Source of the DNA: Meconema thalassinum
Lineage: Eukaryota; Arthropoda; Insecta; Orthoptera; Tettigoniidae
Direction: 5' to 3'
DNA: 64,000 nt
Assembly (NCBI GenBank): GCA_946902985.2
Contig: OX336389.2
Location: 984,930,482-984,994,481, forward strand
A program made the position numbers and the translations under genes. Of the stretch, positions 21,885 to 33,595 are shown piece by piece. Below the pieces are notes generated by a model, which saw only the letters and a list, made by a program, of their open reading frames with translations, had not been told where the DNA came from and made no database searches. Positions within the stretch are counted from its first letter, which is position 1; each line of letters opens with the position of its first letter.

Positions 21885-22262
21885 CACCTTCCAGGTCTCA
21901 GGATACGCAATGAAACTCCGGATACAAAGGTTATGGGTTCGATTCTCGGCCCTGCCAAGATATTTAATCCTGGTCTGAGGATTGCAATGGACTGCACTCT
22001 GCCTCGCGAGGCAAAACTGAGAGGACATAGGTTCGGTTCCCACTTTGGCTGTTTTATAAGTGGCTTTTCATTTCTACTCAAGGCAAATGCTGGGATGGTT
22101 CCGAAATTAAGGCCACGGTCGCCTCCTTCCATATCTTAGTCTCAAATAAAAATACACACGACTGCAGCTATCATAATAACATAGGTTATTAGACAGATTC
22201 CGCACACCCAAGCACATGCGGCTACTTGATCGCGATGTCGCAAAACCCCTAAATAAACCAAC
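21885..22262 (+). mobile_element. S2 SINE copy
   Basis: B box GGGTTCGATTCTCGGCC, CTCTGCCTCGCGAGGCAAAA and TCGCAAAACCCCTAAATAAA. The first bases of the head are diverged. Confidence 0.85.
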
Positions 22263-22344
22263 TGCATAACATTACAAAAGCAGAATTTATCATTCTGCAA
22301 AACTGCGAAGTCCATCTTCAAGAATATAATTTTGCATCAAATAT

Positions 22345-22735
22345 TTGTTGTTGTTGATTCATTTTAGGGGCTTTGCGACATCCTGCTCATGTAACCCCGT
22401 GTACCTGGGTCTGTCTGATAACCCGTGTGATTGTGATAGCTGTACACGTGTGTGTATTTGTAATTCAGATGAGGATTGGAAAGGAAGTGGTCGAGGCCTT
22501 AAGTTAGGAACCATCCCGACAATCACCAGGATTGGAAGTGGGAAATCGCGGAACACCACTGTCAGGATGGCTGAGTTAGTAATCCAACCCACCTCTTCTA
22601 AGTCTTGCCTCACGAGGTTGGGTGACCTCGTTCCAGCCCTCAGACCAGAATTACATTTCTTAGCAGGGCCGGGAATCGAACCCGGGCCTCTGCAGTGACA
22701 GACAAGAGTGCTAGCCACTACGCAACAAGGTGGAC
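22345..22735 (-). mobile_element. S2 SINE, full length
   Basis: Reverse copy from TTGTTGTTGATTCATTTTAG to TAGCCACTACGCAACAAGGT, with the B box complement GGGAATCGAACCCGGGCC. Confidence 0.88.
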
Positions 22736-22756
22736 GATGACATATCATCATATATG

Positions 22757-24749
22757 CTGCTCAAAAAAATTAAAGCACCACTTTTTTCAAAGCCACCAAA
22801 TTTTGAAAAGTTGACCGCACAAGCTCGAAATCGCAGTATGACGTTTGTCCTGACGCCTACCAAGCATATGCTTCAGCACAACTCCCCAACTTGAGTAGTT
22901 TCGGGGTAGCGCCCCCAAAACCAGCCAATTTTCGACAACCGTAAATTGAAGTTTGCGAAAAACGCTGTAGGACTTGTCGCAGGTTGCCAAAGCAGTCGAT
23001 AATGAATGAGTCTTGCTCTTAAAGGTTCCACAAAACTTTGAAATCGTTACATTTGACGTTTGGGCATTTTTAACCCCCTTCATCATCCCCTAAACATGGA
23101 CTACCATTGGGGGCGTCTGAGAAGATACCGGGTGTGTTTAACAACCTGCACACCGTCCTCAGTTGCTGATTGCAGGAAGTTCGTAAGGCCTCCGATAATG
23201 TTCACCCCCCCCCCCCCCCCTAACACCCTCAACTGGCATGGGACCAAACCACCCCGTCTCGATTCACCCCTAAGGAAGGTTTTAATCGAAATGTTTATCA
23301 GTGCTGCGAATGGGGGGTCTTTCCCTAACGTTTCAAAAAAGGAGCTATGCCTGTGTCACCACCCCTTCCCCTGCTACCCCCGTTTGTATGATTTTTCGAA
23401 TCAGGCCCTTTTTAAGGGCTGAAACGAGGTCTTAATCGCTGAAAGGGCTGTAAAGGTCCTTAGAAGTAGTGGTGACACGAAATCAACCCTTTCCGATCGT
23501 TGATTGACATTCCATCCCCCAAACTTGAAATTGTTGCACTCTCAACCCTCCCTGTCTGGACGCGTAACGCGTCATGGCAGAGTTTTCAGAGTTGGATGAA
23601 AATGAAGCTTATGGCCTGCAATCGAGCCCAAAACAGCAGGTTGGATGGGTGGGAAACGAGACCAAATTTTTTTCTAAAAAGTTAACAGCCTCTAGTAAGT
23701 ACGACCATGCATAGGCAACCCACATCACGTCATTTTTCTACGTTTACCATCCTTTTTAACCCAGTGGCAATCATCGGCGACCCGCACGCACGGACATGAT
23801 GTGGGTTGCCTATGCATGGTTGTACTTAGACTACTAGAGGCTGTTAACTTTTTTGAAAAATGTTTGGTCTCGTTTCCCACCCAACCGATGAATTTCCATC
23901 CAACCTGCTGTTTTGGGCTCGATTGCAGGCCATAAGCTTTATTTTGATCCAACTCTGAAAACCCTGCCCTGACGCGTTAGGCGTCCAGACAGGGAGGGTT
24001 GAGAGAGCAAAAATTTCAAGTTTGGGGGATGGAATGTCAATCAACGAACGGAAGGGGTTGATTTCGTGTCACCACTACTTCTACGGACCTTTACAGCCCT
24101 TTCAGCGATTAGGACCTCGTTTCAGCCCTTAAAAAGGGCCTGATTCGAAAAATCATACAAACGGGGTTAGCAGGGGAAGGGTTGGTGACACAGGCACAGC
24201 TCCTTTTTTGATGCGTTAGGGGAAGACCTTCCTTAGGGGTGAATCGAGACGGGGTGGTTTGGTCCCATGCCAGTTGAGGGTGTTAGGGGGGTGAACATTG
24301 CCGGAGGCCTTACGAACTTCCTGCAATCAGCAACTGAGGACGGTGTGCAGGTTTTCAGGTGGTTAAACACACCCGGTACCTTCTCAGACGCCCCCAATGG
24401 TAGTCCATGTTTAGGAGATGATGAAGGGGTTGAAAATGCCCAAACGTCAAATGCGACGATTTCAGCGTGTTTGTGGAACCTTTAAGAGCAACACTCATTC
24501 ATTTTCGACTGCTTTGGCAACCTGCGACAAGTCCTACAGCGTTTTTCGCAAACTTCAATTTGCAGCTTTCGAAAATTGGGCTGGTTTTGGGGGCGCTACC
24601 CCGAAACTACTCAAGTTGGGGAGTTGTGCTGAAGCATATGCTTGGTAGGCGTCAGGACAAACGTCATACTGAGATTTCGAGCTTGTGCAGTCAACCTTTC
24701 AAAATTTGGTGGCCTTCGAAAAAAGTGGTGCTTTAATTTTTTTGAGCAG
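22757..24749. repeat. FB-2: 2-kb foldback element
   Basis: The left arm (22757-23735) and right arm (23793-24749) are inverted copies around a loop of about 57 bp. The outer ends read CTGCTCAAAAAAATTAAAGC on both sides. Arms are close to 95% similar by eye. A segment of about 50 bp near 23280-23330 occurs only in the left arm. A C run (about 23206-23220) is longer on the left than its partner. The two 76-100-codon outward-facing open frames at the ends translate alike only because the arms are inverted copies. Confidence 0.92.
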
Positions 24750-24764
24750 TTTATATAAATCGCT

Positions 24765-25212
24765 GAAGTGTATGTTTCACAAAACCCAAGCTCTTAAACC
24801 AGAGAATTAGAAGGTGCGGTTTATACCAAAATCTTCCAATTCGTCTTAATAGTACAGGAATAATCTTGCATTTCTGGAAAAGTCACCGTATACATATTAA
24901 TTTGTTTGTGAAGTGCGTTTAGGCAAATAAACAAGTCGTTAGCCCCTGCCAGAATTGTGTCGCGTAGAGCCCGCATAACTGTATAGCTGGATGGGTAGCC
25001 TATACGCATGGGGCGCTTTAAAGTTACCGATCGTAGCAGTGACGTTTTGATCTCTGACATCATAAATATCGACAATTTGTATAAAAAGTGTGTTTAAGCA
25101 AATAAACAAGACGATAGCCCCCACCAGGTCTGTGTCGCGTCTAGCCCGCATAACAGTAAAGCCAGGCGGGTGGTTAGACACATGCGAGATTTCTCGCACA
25201 AGCCCTCTAGTT
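24765..25212 (-). repeat. R1 repeat, dimer
   Basis: Read on the minus strand: hairpin head TGCGAGAAATCTCGCA, then TTTACTGTTATGCGGGCTAG (monomer A), then a second related unit with ACAGTTATGCGGGCTCTACG and TTCTGGCAGGGGCTAACG (monomer B). The same A-B order occurs at 37.6-38.4 kb. Confidence 0.7.
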
Positions 25213-25800
25213 TGTAATAAACGCTCTAAGACTCAACTAAACATAACAGTTGACATCGTCAGGCATGGCTGCAGCACTTACTGAACAGCCTGTGTAAACC
25301 TCGCAATCAAGCATCTGGTGCGCCGAGTAGCGGCAGTGGGAAAAATAGCAAACATAGCTTGCAAGAAGACTAAGAGGGGGGAAAGAAGAAGGAAAAAAGG
25401 AGAATTCTTCCAGAGCCTGATCAATGCCTCGTCAGTTCTGTTTCCCTTCAAGATTTATGGATCAAGAAATCTTGGTGCAAATTTTAATTGGCGATAAAGA
25501 GAGCGTTAACCTATTATACGAGACGAGGCCAAGGTCGCATTGTGCAAGTGCACAGTGGACTGGACCTGGACCCAACATTGGGACAACAATAAGTTATTGT
25601 ATTGTACTCAAGAAATATCGGAATTCCATGGAAAATTCTGCTATCAACACATCAACAGATGAAATTACGGTTCTTCCAAACGAAGTGCGCGGACAAAATA
25701 AAATAACCAGTGTCTAGAATTGTCAGTTAACATTGTCTTTGTTCACAGTACTTAGGTTCAGGTTGAGCTAACGGTAAATCTGAAATGCGGCTCCTGCATC
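25213..25800. other. No gene recognised
   Basis: A 97-codon frame (25424-25717) has no recognisable domain. No shared repeat. Confidence 0.35.
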
Positions 25801-25804
25801 CTTG

Positions 25805-26440
25805 TCGCCCAAAGTTGTGGTTGATTCTTATTTAGGGGATATGTGACATCGTGTACTTGTAGTGTGTGGAATTTGTCTGATAACCTGTGTCACTGTCATG
25901 TCTGTACCATTGTTTGTATTTGTAATTAAGGTAGGATTTGGACGGAACGTGGCCGTGGCCTTAAGTTAGGCACCATCCCGGCAATTGTCTGGAGTAGAAG
26001 TGGGAAACAACGGCAAACTACTTCCAGGATGGCTGAGGTAGGAATCGAACCCGCCTTTTCTCAATTTAGCCTCACGAGGCTGTGGGTACCCCGTTCCAGG
26101 CCTCAGACGAGAATTACATTTGCCTGGCTGCGTGGCTCAGCAGTAACGTTCTCGCCTGCTGAACCCAAGATGGCGGGATCAAAACGCAGCGCAGTCAGTT
26201 GGCATTTGAGGGTGCGCAAATGCCAGAGAGCCGTGTCAGTAGATATACAAGCACGTTAAAGATCCCTTTCGGAGCACAATTTGGGCACCCCGGTGTGTCT
26301 AAAAGCCTCAGTAGTTAAATGGGACGTAAAACCAATAACATTAATTAGAATTAAATTTATTTGCAGAGCCGGAAATGGAACGCTGGCTTCCGCAGTGACA
26401 GCCAAGATTGCTAGCCAATACGTAACGAGGCGATCGTCGG
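25805..26440 (-). mobile_element. S2 SINE interrupted by S3
   Basis: S2 reverse copy in two parts: 25805-26121 (GTTGATTCTTATTTAGGGGA to CAGACGAGAATTACATTT) and 26347-26440 (AGAATTAAATTT to TACGTAACGAGGCGATCG). The parts join in register across the S3 insertion. Confidence 0.88.
26122..26346 (+). mobile_element. S3 SINE inserted in S2
   Basis: Head GCCTGGCTGCGTGGCTCAGC, body GGCATTTGAGGGTGCGCAAA, tail GACGTAAAACCAATAACATT. The duplication AGAATTAMATTT flanks it with 11 of 12 matches (26110-26121, 26347-26358). Confidence 0.92.
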
Positions 26441-26654
26441 CCTATGGACAAGGGTTACTATGCTACAGTCGTCCAATTACATTAACAAGAATTTTAGGCG
26501 AAAGTCTACTTCTTTTCTATGAAAGGATTTGAAAATAATTATGTGTACAAGCAATAAAGTTGTAGCATGGAAAAATACAACGGGCTCTTGTATGAACTTC
26601 ATTGACAATTTGAAGAGCGCCGGAACAAAAACCGATAAATTCAGCAAAGGATGT

Positions 26655-26889
26655 CCGGCTCCGTGGCTAAATGGTAGGCTTTGGCCCGAAGTTCCACGGG
26701 TTCGATTCCCGGCCGAGCTATCAGGGATTTTAATCTCTTGGGGTTAATTCTCGTGGCTCGGGGGCTGGGTGTATGTGACGTCTTCATCCACACTTCATCC
26801 TCATTACGATGCGCAGGTCGCCCACGGGCGTCAACTAGAAAGGCCTGCACTCGGCCTCTCTGGAGGCCACACGATCATTCCATTAAGGA
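26655..26889 (+). mobile_element. S5 SINE copy
   Basis: Head GGCTCCGTGGCTAAATGG, B box GGGTTCGATTCCCGGCCGAG, body GGGGTTAATTCTCGTGGCTC and TCGCCCACGGGCGTCAACTA. Confidence 0.82.
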
Positions 26890-27150
26890 ATGTATTAATG
26901 ATGATTTTATTAACGCAGCCAATGGCCATTTATTTTCTTTCGGGACGGGACGCGTCAGGGAAGGGATATTGGAAGAAAATCGGCCGTTGGCCCATTAAAA
27001 GGAACCGTCTTGGCATTTGCCTGGTGGTGAAAAAGGGCAACCATGAAAACAATTTTCAGGACTGCTGAGGTAGGATTCCAACCCACGCTCTCCCGATGCC
27101 ACAGAGACACAAGTTAACACGTTAGCACTCTCGGCCACCGTGGCCAGCCA
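26890..27150 (-). mobile_element. S10 SINE copy
   Basis: TTAACGCAGCCAATGGCCAT at the 3' end and the head complement ACTCTCGGCCACCGTGGCC at the right. It abuts S5. Confidence 0.7.
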
Positions 27151-29530
27151 AACGATTTATTAGAGATTATAATAAATACTGATAACTTGATACCATCCCC
27201 CACCCCCTCAGAGCCACAAAGGAATGAAAACGGCAAGAGTGGATTTATCGGTTTTTGTTCCAACGCTACTCGTTTCTAATGCATCATTAGGCCTATGTGC
27301 AAGTGGTTGTAGGATTTTCTCTCACAGAAACAGGTATCGATCCCCTTTCGAATCTTTGTACTATTCTATAATGGACTGCTCTCTAAAATAATGGGATTTT
27401 GACGTTTCATTATCTCTTAGTGTTCATTGTTTGTGGGAACAGACTATTCACGTTGGAAAATGTTTAGAATTAACGGCATTATATTCTCCAAATCAACCTT
27501 GTAGATAATGTGGTAGAAAAGTTTCCTCTTTTCCAACGGTTTTTCTGATCAAACTGACAATTGAAGATTTGTAATTACAGTCACTCAGGAAGAGCTTCCG
27601 AACGACATAAAATTTATATGGTTTAGTTGAACTCTAGAAATAAGCGTTAACGTATAAATAATCTAAGTAGAGACTGACATAGGCGTACGCCACGGCCCGA
27701 TAGGTAGATAACGGAATCCCCCTAAGAACTAACTAACTTGTAAGAAGGTTTTAGAAGCGGGTTGGAAATACATATAACATTTTACTTATGGGGCCCTCTA
27801 GAGTAAATATCACACAAGGGCCTCTTTGGCATCTTACATGAAGGGCCCTCCATACAAGTGAAGAGAAGGGCATCTGAAAGCCTACAAAGGCCTCTAACAT
27901 ATTATTATAGGGGCTCAAAGAAAGTTCTTGGTCATCCAAAAGCTATAAGATGCCCCAGACATCTTCAGAAGGTTCACCATAGACAGCTAGAACTTGTAAG
28001 ACGACCCTTGAACACTAAAAAGTGCCTGCATACAGTTTGATGGTAAAACAGGTCATTGCATTCTTTCATGGCTCCCAACACTGCTTACGATGCCACAATA
28101 TAGAGTTAGAAGGACATGAAGTTTCTCATCCCGTTTAATTGCGGCCTAGGCCCTACTTAACAAAGTGGCCCTACCTAATCCGAAAAACTGCGCACGCCTA
28201 TGGACACTGTATACTGTACGTGCCATGCGTTTTATGACTTTATACGACCAAATTAAGCCCACTTTGACCTTAAAACTAATTAATTTTTACCTTTCTGATG
28301 TATTGCTTAATAAGACTGAAAACTACACCTCGGTTACCAAGCTGCGTCCTATTACTGTGATATTTCTAATCCATGCCACACAATTCAGAGAAGGCAAACA
28401 TTTTAAAACAATAAGCAGCTTAGGAACTTTGGATTATGCCACAAGCGTATATCAAGAGTTTGCAAGATTGGTAAGTGATAGGGTATTTTTGACTTCAAAC
28501 TCAAATTTAGCAATTTAGTAAAAGTTACATATTTTCATTTCATGGCTAAAATATTTAAATTTTTGTTGTACAGTGTAATTTATTCATTTTCACACCTCCT
28601 ACAAATGGGCATTTGAAAAACTTCTTGAAAGTTTTTTTTATACTTCCTAGAGTTTGTGCCAAAGGATTTGTCAGTCAACATTTAATAGATATTAAAAATC
28701 ACATTTTCCTAACCCCACACTATTGGTGACTCACTCAGTATGTATTCTGTTCTGACTGAGAAAATATCACATAGGCCCACATTAACTTCGACATGCGTAA
28801 CGACATGCTAAGTTGACGATGCGTGGCAGGGAGTGAAGATCGCTGGCACAGGTACAGTCACACCCTACACCCCGCCCAATATCCATCGACTGGAGTATTA
28901 AGTTTCATACCCGTAAGATTAAGCGCGAGTGAATTCTGTCGGCTACGTTCAAGATAACTGAAGCAGGGCAGATATAACCCGGCTATCGATAGCGTTCGGT
29001 CGGCAGATCGCGGCCTCAAATCCAGTAGGCTACATCACGTCTCCATGTCAATAGTTTGAGGAGTCCGGATAGTTCTCAGAATCACTACCACATCGCGCCA
29101 TAGTAACAAAATACGAGAGAACATCTAGCAGTGACGTCCCTGGCGTTGGTGTCGCCTGGTGCGGTAACTCTGGTGTCACCCCTCCCCATGGACCTCCTTC
29201 CATACAAAAATACAAAGAAATCTTGCCATTAAAATGTTCTTTTTTAATATACCATGTGTTTTAAACTGATTTGGAGGTTGTCTTTTTTTGGGGGGGGGGG
29301 GACCTTTTCTTCTTTTGAGAACCACTACTGAGGGCTTGTTTTCCCTTTTTCAAAAAGTTGTTTGTGTTAGAAGAGAAAATATACAGCGCAATCTGTGGCC
29401 AGTCATCGGTCGGTGGAAAACAACAAATAAAATATGGTGTCAGCCCCTTTGATGGTCCGCATCCCCCTGGAGACGCCATTGCATCTAGTAGTTGGTTTCT
29501 ATGTGGAATATTGTATTCTGCATTTTTTAT
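27151..29530. other. No gene recognised, 2.4 kb
   Basis: The longest stretch without a recognised repeat. Open frames of 60-117 codons (for example 28165-28518) lack domain signatures. A T/G homopolymer pair lies at 29280-29301. A coding exon cannot be excluded without homology searches. Confidence 0.35.
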
Positions 29531-29534
29531 TTTT

Positions 29535-30040
29535 TATCATTTCAAATGATCTTGTCGACTTAATCGTTATGCTTTGGTCTACCGTTATGCGTTACGGTTA
29601 CGGCGTGTATGACGTCATCATGTTGTTCAGTGCATATGCACCGAGTCAGAGTTTACTCCTGGGGTCTGGCGTTATGCGATACGGAGACGGCGAGTGCGTG
29701 ACGTCATGCAGCAGAGTGCACCTCCCGCTCTCCGTTCCCCGCGCGGGAAGCCTTAGTTAAAGGGTAATGGAGTCTGTTGAGTCTGAGTTTACTCCTGGGG
29801 TCTGGCGTTATGCGATACGGAGACGGCGAGTGCGTGACATCATGCAGCAGAGTGCACCCCCCGCTCTCCGTTCCCCGCACGGGAAGCCTAAGTTAATGGG
29901 TAATGGAGTCTGTTGAAAGAGTCCTGGGGTTTCGAGCGAAGCGAGAAGCCCTCCTGAGCTTTTCTAACATGTGTAGCATTTGTAGCATGCGTCATTTGAA
30001 ATGATATAAAGTCTAGTCTCTCAGACTGACTGTATATTTT
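29535..30040 (+). repeat. U1 repeat, copy 1
   Basis: About 505 bp with CATTTCAAATGA near the left end and CATTTGAAATGA near the right. It holds two tandem units of about 136 bp (29649-29784, 29785-29919), each with GGCGTTATGCGATACGGAGA and a TGACGTCA site (TGACATCA in the second). Another TGACGTCA lies at about 29610. A second copy, inverted, is at 47.54-48.01 kb. No coding frame or known ends recognised. Confidence 0.85.
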
Positions 30041-30104
30041 TGGTCCTGAATTGTATAAGTTGTAAGTGTATATTTTGTGTTCTTGTATATTGGAGTAGAT
30101 TATG

Positions 30105-30200
30105 TGAACATAACCCACCCAAAATAGTTGCACTCGTATGCGCTGAAGAGACGTATAGAATCTAACAAGGCAACACTGAACAAACTGGCTTCTAGGTTTT
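30105..30200 (+). repeat. FB-1 terminal fragment, diverged
   Basis: CATAACCCACCCAAAATAGT and AAGGCAACACTGAACAAACT follow the order of the FB-1 right end. No partner arm. Confidence 0.5.
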
Positions 30201-31630
30201 CCCTTAGAAAATATTCATGAGATAACAGAGTGGTCCATGGACGCTATTCTAAACTGTTAATATACTCTCACTGACAAAACGTTTGTGGCATTATGCGAAT
30301 CTACGTAGAAAAAGATTGGAATTCATTGAATTTGGGTGGGAAATATAATTGTTCTTGGTAAATCTTGGAAAAAGACTATCGAATGGTCTACCGATCGTCT
30401 TTATAGATACTGAATACTCTTCACGTATTGCTCTTTAGAATAAACCTTTACACGATATTGCAGCATTTTGCAGAAGTCATGTATGTGAGTTTCAATCTAT
30501 GCGTAAACGATCTAACCGGTAATCATTTGATTTGGAATTAGTGTCAATGAATATTAAATACTTCGCATGACCTTTATAAGGCAGAATTTTAAAAAAATGT
30601 TATTATATTTCACTGTTCATAGGGTGTTAAATAAAGGGGTTGTGTCTGAAGACAAATTATAATTACTTTCACTATAAAATCAATTTTAGCGGGCAGCTAA
30701 GTATTCATCCACCTTCCATTTTGATCTGTGATATAGCATGCGTAAATGGTGGCTGCATACATAGCCACCATTAGAGGTGCATTTTGATTTTATTCCAACC
30801 ACAGTAAAGCTAACATAACTAGTACATTAGGATGGACTCGGCATCACTCTCCCGTCCTTTCTCAGCCTGTTCTACTGACACAATATCTAGCATACCAAAC
30901 ATCTCACTCATAGTTAGCCACAATTAATCTTCAAACGCACAATTGCCTTTCTAGTAGGTTGTCTGTACATAAGACTATTCATAACCGTTCTACCCTACAT
31001 AGCAACAAGACAAAATTTGAGTTTGTGTTCTATTGTCCGAGTCGCGGTAATATTATCATGATTTTATCTAAGAGGGTCGGTTATATGTTACAGCACAATA
31101 GAAGACAAAGTAAACTTATGCAAAATATAAAGCTGACGGAATATGTAGACAAGTTCGATGAATGTATCGTCTATTTAGTATAATATATTAATGCGAAATA
31201 CTGTTTCATGTAATGCCCAGCAAATATTCATAAAACAATGGCTAATTGCGTTAACCAGATATCGGACAGAAATTTGGACATAAGCACAATTAACAATTCA
31301 GCAAGAGTTTCAGCACTAAACAAATGAGCGATAGACACTGCGTTTTGTCTACTGGTTGGTGGCAACGTTCTTAGCCACCTAGATCATTCTCCTCTTCCTT
31401 CTAAGTGTTACAGCCTTCTCATGCTTATTGTGGCTTTGTAGATCACCACTGTCCATTCAGAGCCCTGCCTCAAACCAGTATAGGACACATTCGATGAAGT
31501 TTATACGAAATATTAACCTTTATTTACGGTGGCGAAATATTTAACCACAACCCAATAGGCCTACAGGTTAGATTAACCCACATTGGCCACCACAGCAGCT
31601 CGCCAAGGGTCGTATTAAATCATCAGAGTG
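30201..31630. other. No gene recognised, 1.4 kb
   Basis: AT-rich unique-looking DNA. The 74-codon frame at 30959 has no recognised domain. Confidence 0.35.
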
Positions 31631-31634
31631 AATG

Positions 31635-32262
31635 CTCCGTGGCTAAATTGTTAGCGCGCTAGGCTTTGGCCCAAAATGCCCCAGGTTCGATTCTCGGCCG
31701 AGCCATCAGGGATTTTAATCCCCTGGGGGTTAATTCCCGTGGCTCAGGGACTGGGTGTTTGTGCCGTCTTCATAATCACTTCGGGCTTGCCACGGTGGGT
31801 GAGTGGTTATCGTGTCGGACTACCAACCCCCCAATCTTGCAGGTTCGCTCCTGGCCGTGGTAAGTGATTTTTGAAATGCGACAAAAATCACGACACGCAT
31901 GTCATACGTTGTTGGCATGTTAAAGAACCCATTTGAATTCAATAGGCCGTGTTCATAATGGCAAAATTAATCTCAGAATGTTCCTCCATTCTCTACTAGA
32001 AAGCGCTATACTGTCAATGAGCTTTGGTACCTAACATCCTTGACTTTCACAGCGTTCCAAGGAACGACAAAATTGGACATGGAAGCTGCTCTGGGCGTCA
32101 GATAACAAAGCTTGCACCCGGCATCCGAGGCCATACGATATTATATTATATTATATTATCATCACTTCATCCTCATTACGACGCGCAGGTCGCCCACGGG
32201 CGTCATCTAGAAAGACCTGCACTGGGCCTCTTCGGAGGCCACACGATCATTATAGCAGAGTG
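31635..32262 (+). mobile_element. S5 SINE interrupted by S6
   Basis: S5 in two parts: 31635-31782 (GCTCCGTGGCTAAATTGTTA to GTGCCGTCTTCATAATCACT) and 32161-32262 (ATCACTTCATCCTCATTACG to GGAGGCCACACGATCATTAT). Together they match the continuous 26.7 kb copy. Confidence 0.88.
31783..32160 (+). mobile_element. S6 SINE inserted in S5
   Basis: 378 bp. Head GCTTGCCACGGTGGGTGAGT, B box-like AGGTTCGCTCCTGG, tail of repeated TTATA. The duplication ATCACTTC flanks it (31775-31782, 32161-32168). Confidence 0.88.
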
Positions 32263-32735
32263 AATTAAATGGTGCCAGGTTGAAATCACTTGAACTGTAC
32301 AGACATTACAGGACCTCATTGTGAAAAGGGCGAAAAGTCTCGCTTGGACTTGTCGTAAAGGGGTATATTCAGGAGAAAGAAGGTGTACGGCACATGCCTT
32401 ACTAGAAGAGGATAAGAGAGCAGGGTAATGGCCGCATCATAAAAACAAGACAGCCCTGGACGTACGCAGTTCTAGACTGGATTCCTTAAGGCAAGAAATG
32501 CCTAAGACGAAAGCAAGCTTGACTACGATCTCGCGCAACATTCAAGAGTGGAACTCCACAGTTGAGAGGGATATCAAATACCTGCCCACTTCACTAGTAT
32601 TAAGTTTCGGATTTACATTCCCTACAATTAATTGTCCAACAAGTGGCTTTGGTAGAAGATTAAGTGGTTCCGTTTTACCAATTGGACGACTTGAGTTCCA
32701 CCGGATGTAGGCTATACCTGTACATACATTCTCAT
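32263..32735. other. No gene recognised
   Basis: Unique-looking. The 70-codon frame at 32498 has no recognised domain. Confidence 0.3.
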
Positions 32736-32737
32736 TA

Positions 32738-33062
32738 GTGACTCGTGGCATAGTGGCTAGCATTGATTGCCTGTCGTCCCTGAGGTTTGGTTTCGATTCC
32801 CGGCTCTGCCAAGAAATTTAATTCTGATCTGAGGGCTGCGGGGTTTAGTCAGCCTTGGGAGAAGAGGAGGGTTCGAATCCAATCTCAGTCATCTCAGAAG
32901 TGGATTTTCTTGGTTTCCCACGTCTACGATCTATCTCCCTAAGCTGATAGCACAGCGCGTATGCCCTCAGACCAGAAAAGAAATGTTTTTATAGAGTCGG
33001 GAATCGAACCCTGACCTTAAGGATGACAGCCAATAATGCTGGTTGCTACACCACGAGGTGTT
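32738..33062. mobile_element. Two S2 SINE 5' halves, head out
   Basis: 32738-32935 is a plus-strand S2 5' half (GACTCGTGGCATAGTGGCTA, B box GTTTCGATTCCCGG). 32940-33062 is a minus-strand 5' part ending GCTACACCACGAGGTG. Their heads form the outer ends of an inverted pair. Confidence 0.75.
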
Positions 33063-33214
33063 CATTAATTTAGGCTTTCCACTGATAAACACGTGATTTC
33101 AAACTGCCAGCATACTAGCCTACTACTTTCTTTTTCGTCTTCCATCATAAGAGACAAGATGGAATTTTATAGTAAGGTAGCCTCTACTTCAAAGAGTTCG
33201 ATGATGATGATGAT

Positions 33215-33595
33215 GATGATGATAATGATGATTCATTGAGGGGCTTCGCGACATCGTGGCCATGTAGCCCCTTGTACTTGTTTGTGTGTCTCTCTCCCTC
33301 TCGCTGAAATTTGTCTGATAACCCGTATTATTGTGATGGCTGTATTAGTATGTGTATTTGTAATTCAGATGAGGATTTGGAAGGAAGCCACCGTGGCCTT
33401 AATTTAGGAACCTAAGGGGCAGATGACCTCGTAGTTCCGCCACTTAAACAACAATAACAATAAAAACTTAATTTAGGAACCATCTCGGCATTCGCTTGGA
33501 GTAGGAGTGGGGAAACCACGGAAAACCATTTCCAGCATGGCTGAGTTGGGAATCAAACCCACCTTTTCTCAGTTTTGCCTCCGCGGTGGCAGAAG
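33215..33595 (-). mobile_element. S2 SINE with a 54-bp insertion
   Basis: A GAT array (33199-33233) is followed by TTCATTGAGGGGCTTCGCGA and the S2 body to GTTTTGCCTCCGCGGTGGC. It is interrupted at 33413-33466. Confidence 0.85.
33413..33466 (+). mobile_element. 54-bp retroelement tail inserted in S2
   Basis: GGGGCAGATGACCTCGTAG to an ACAACAATAACAATAAAAA tail resembles the 3' ends at 62.5 and 49.6 kb. It is flanked by a perfect 15-bp duplication CTTAATTTAGGAACC (33398-33412, 33467-33481), so it is a severely 5'-truncated retro-insertion. Confidence 0.85.

Noticed and set aside
22787..24736. Similar small proteins at both ends of FB-2
   Set aside because: Similarity follows from the inverted arms; there is no independent sign of coding selection.
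22757..24749. Polinton or other large virus-like transposon
   Set aside because: No polymerase, integrase or capsid frame, and the element is essentially all arm.
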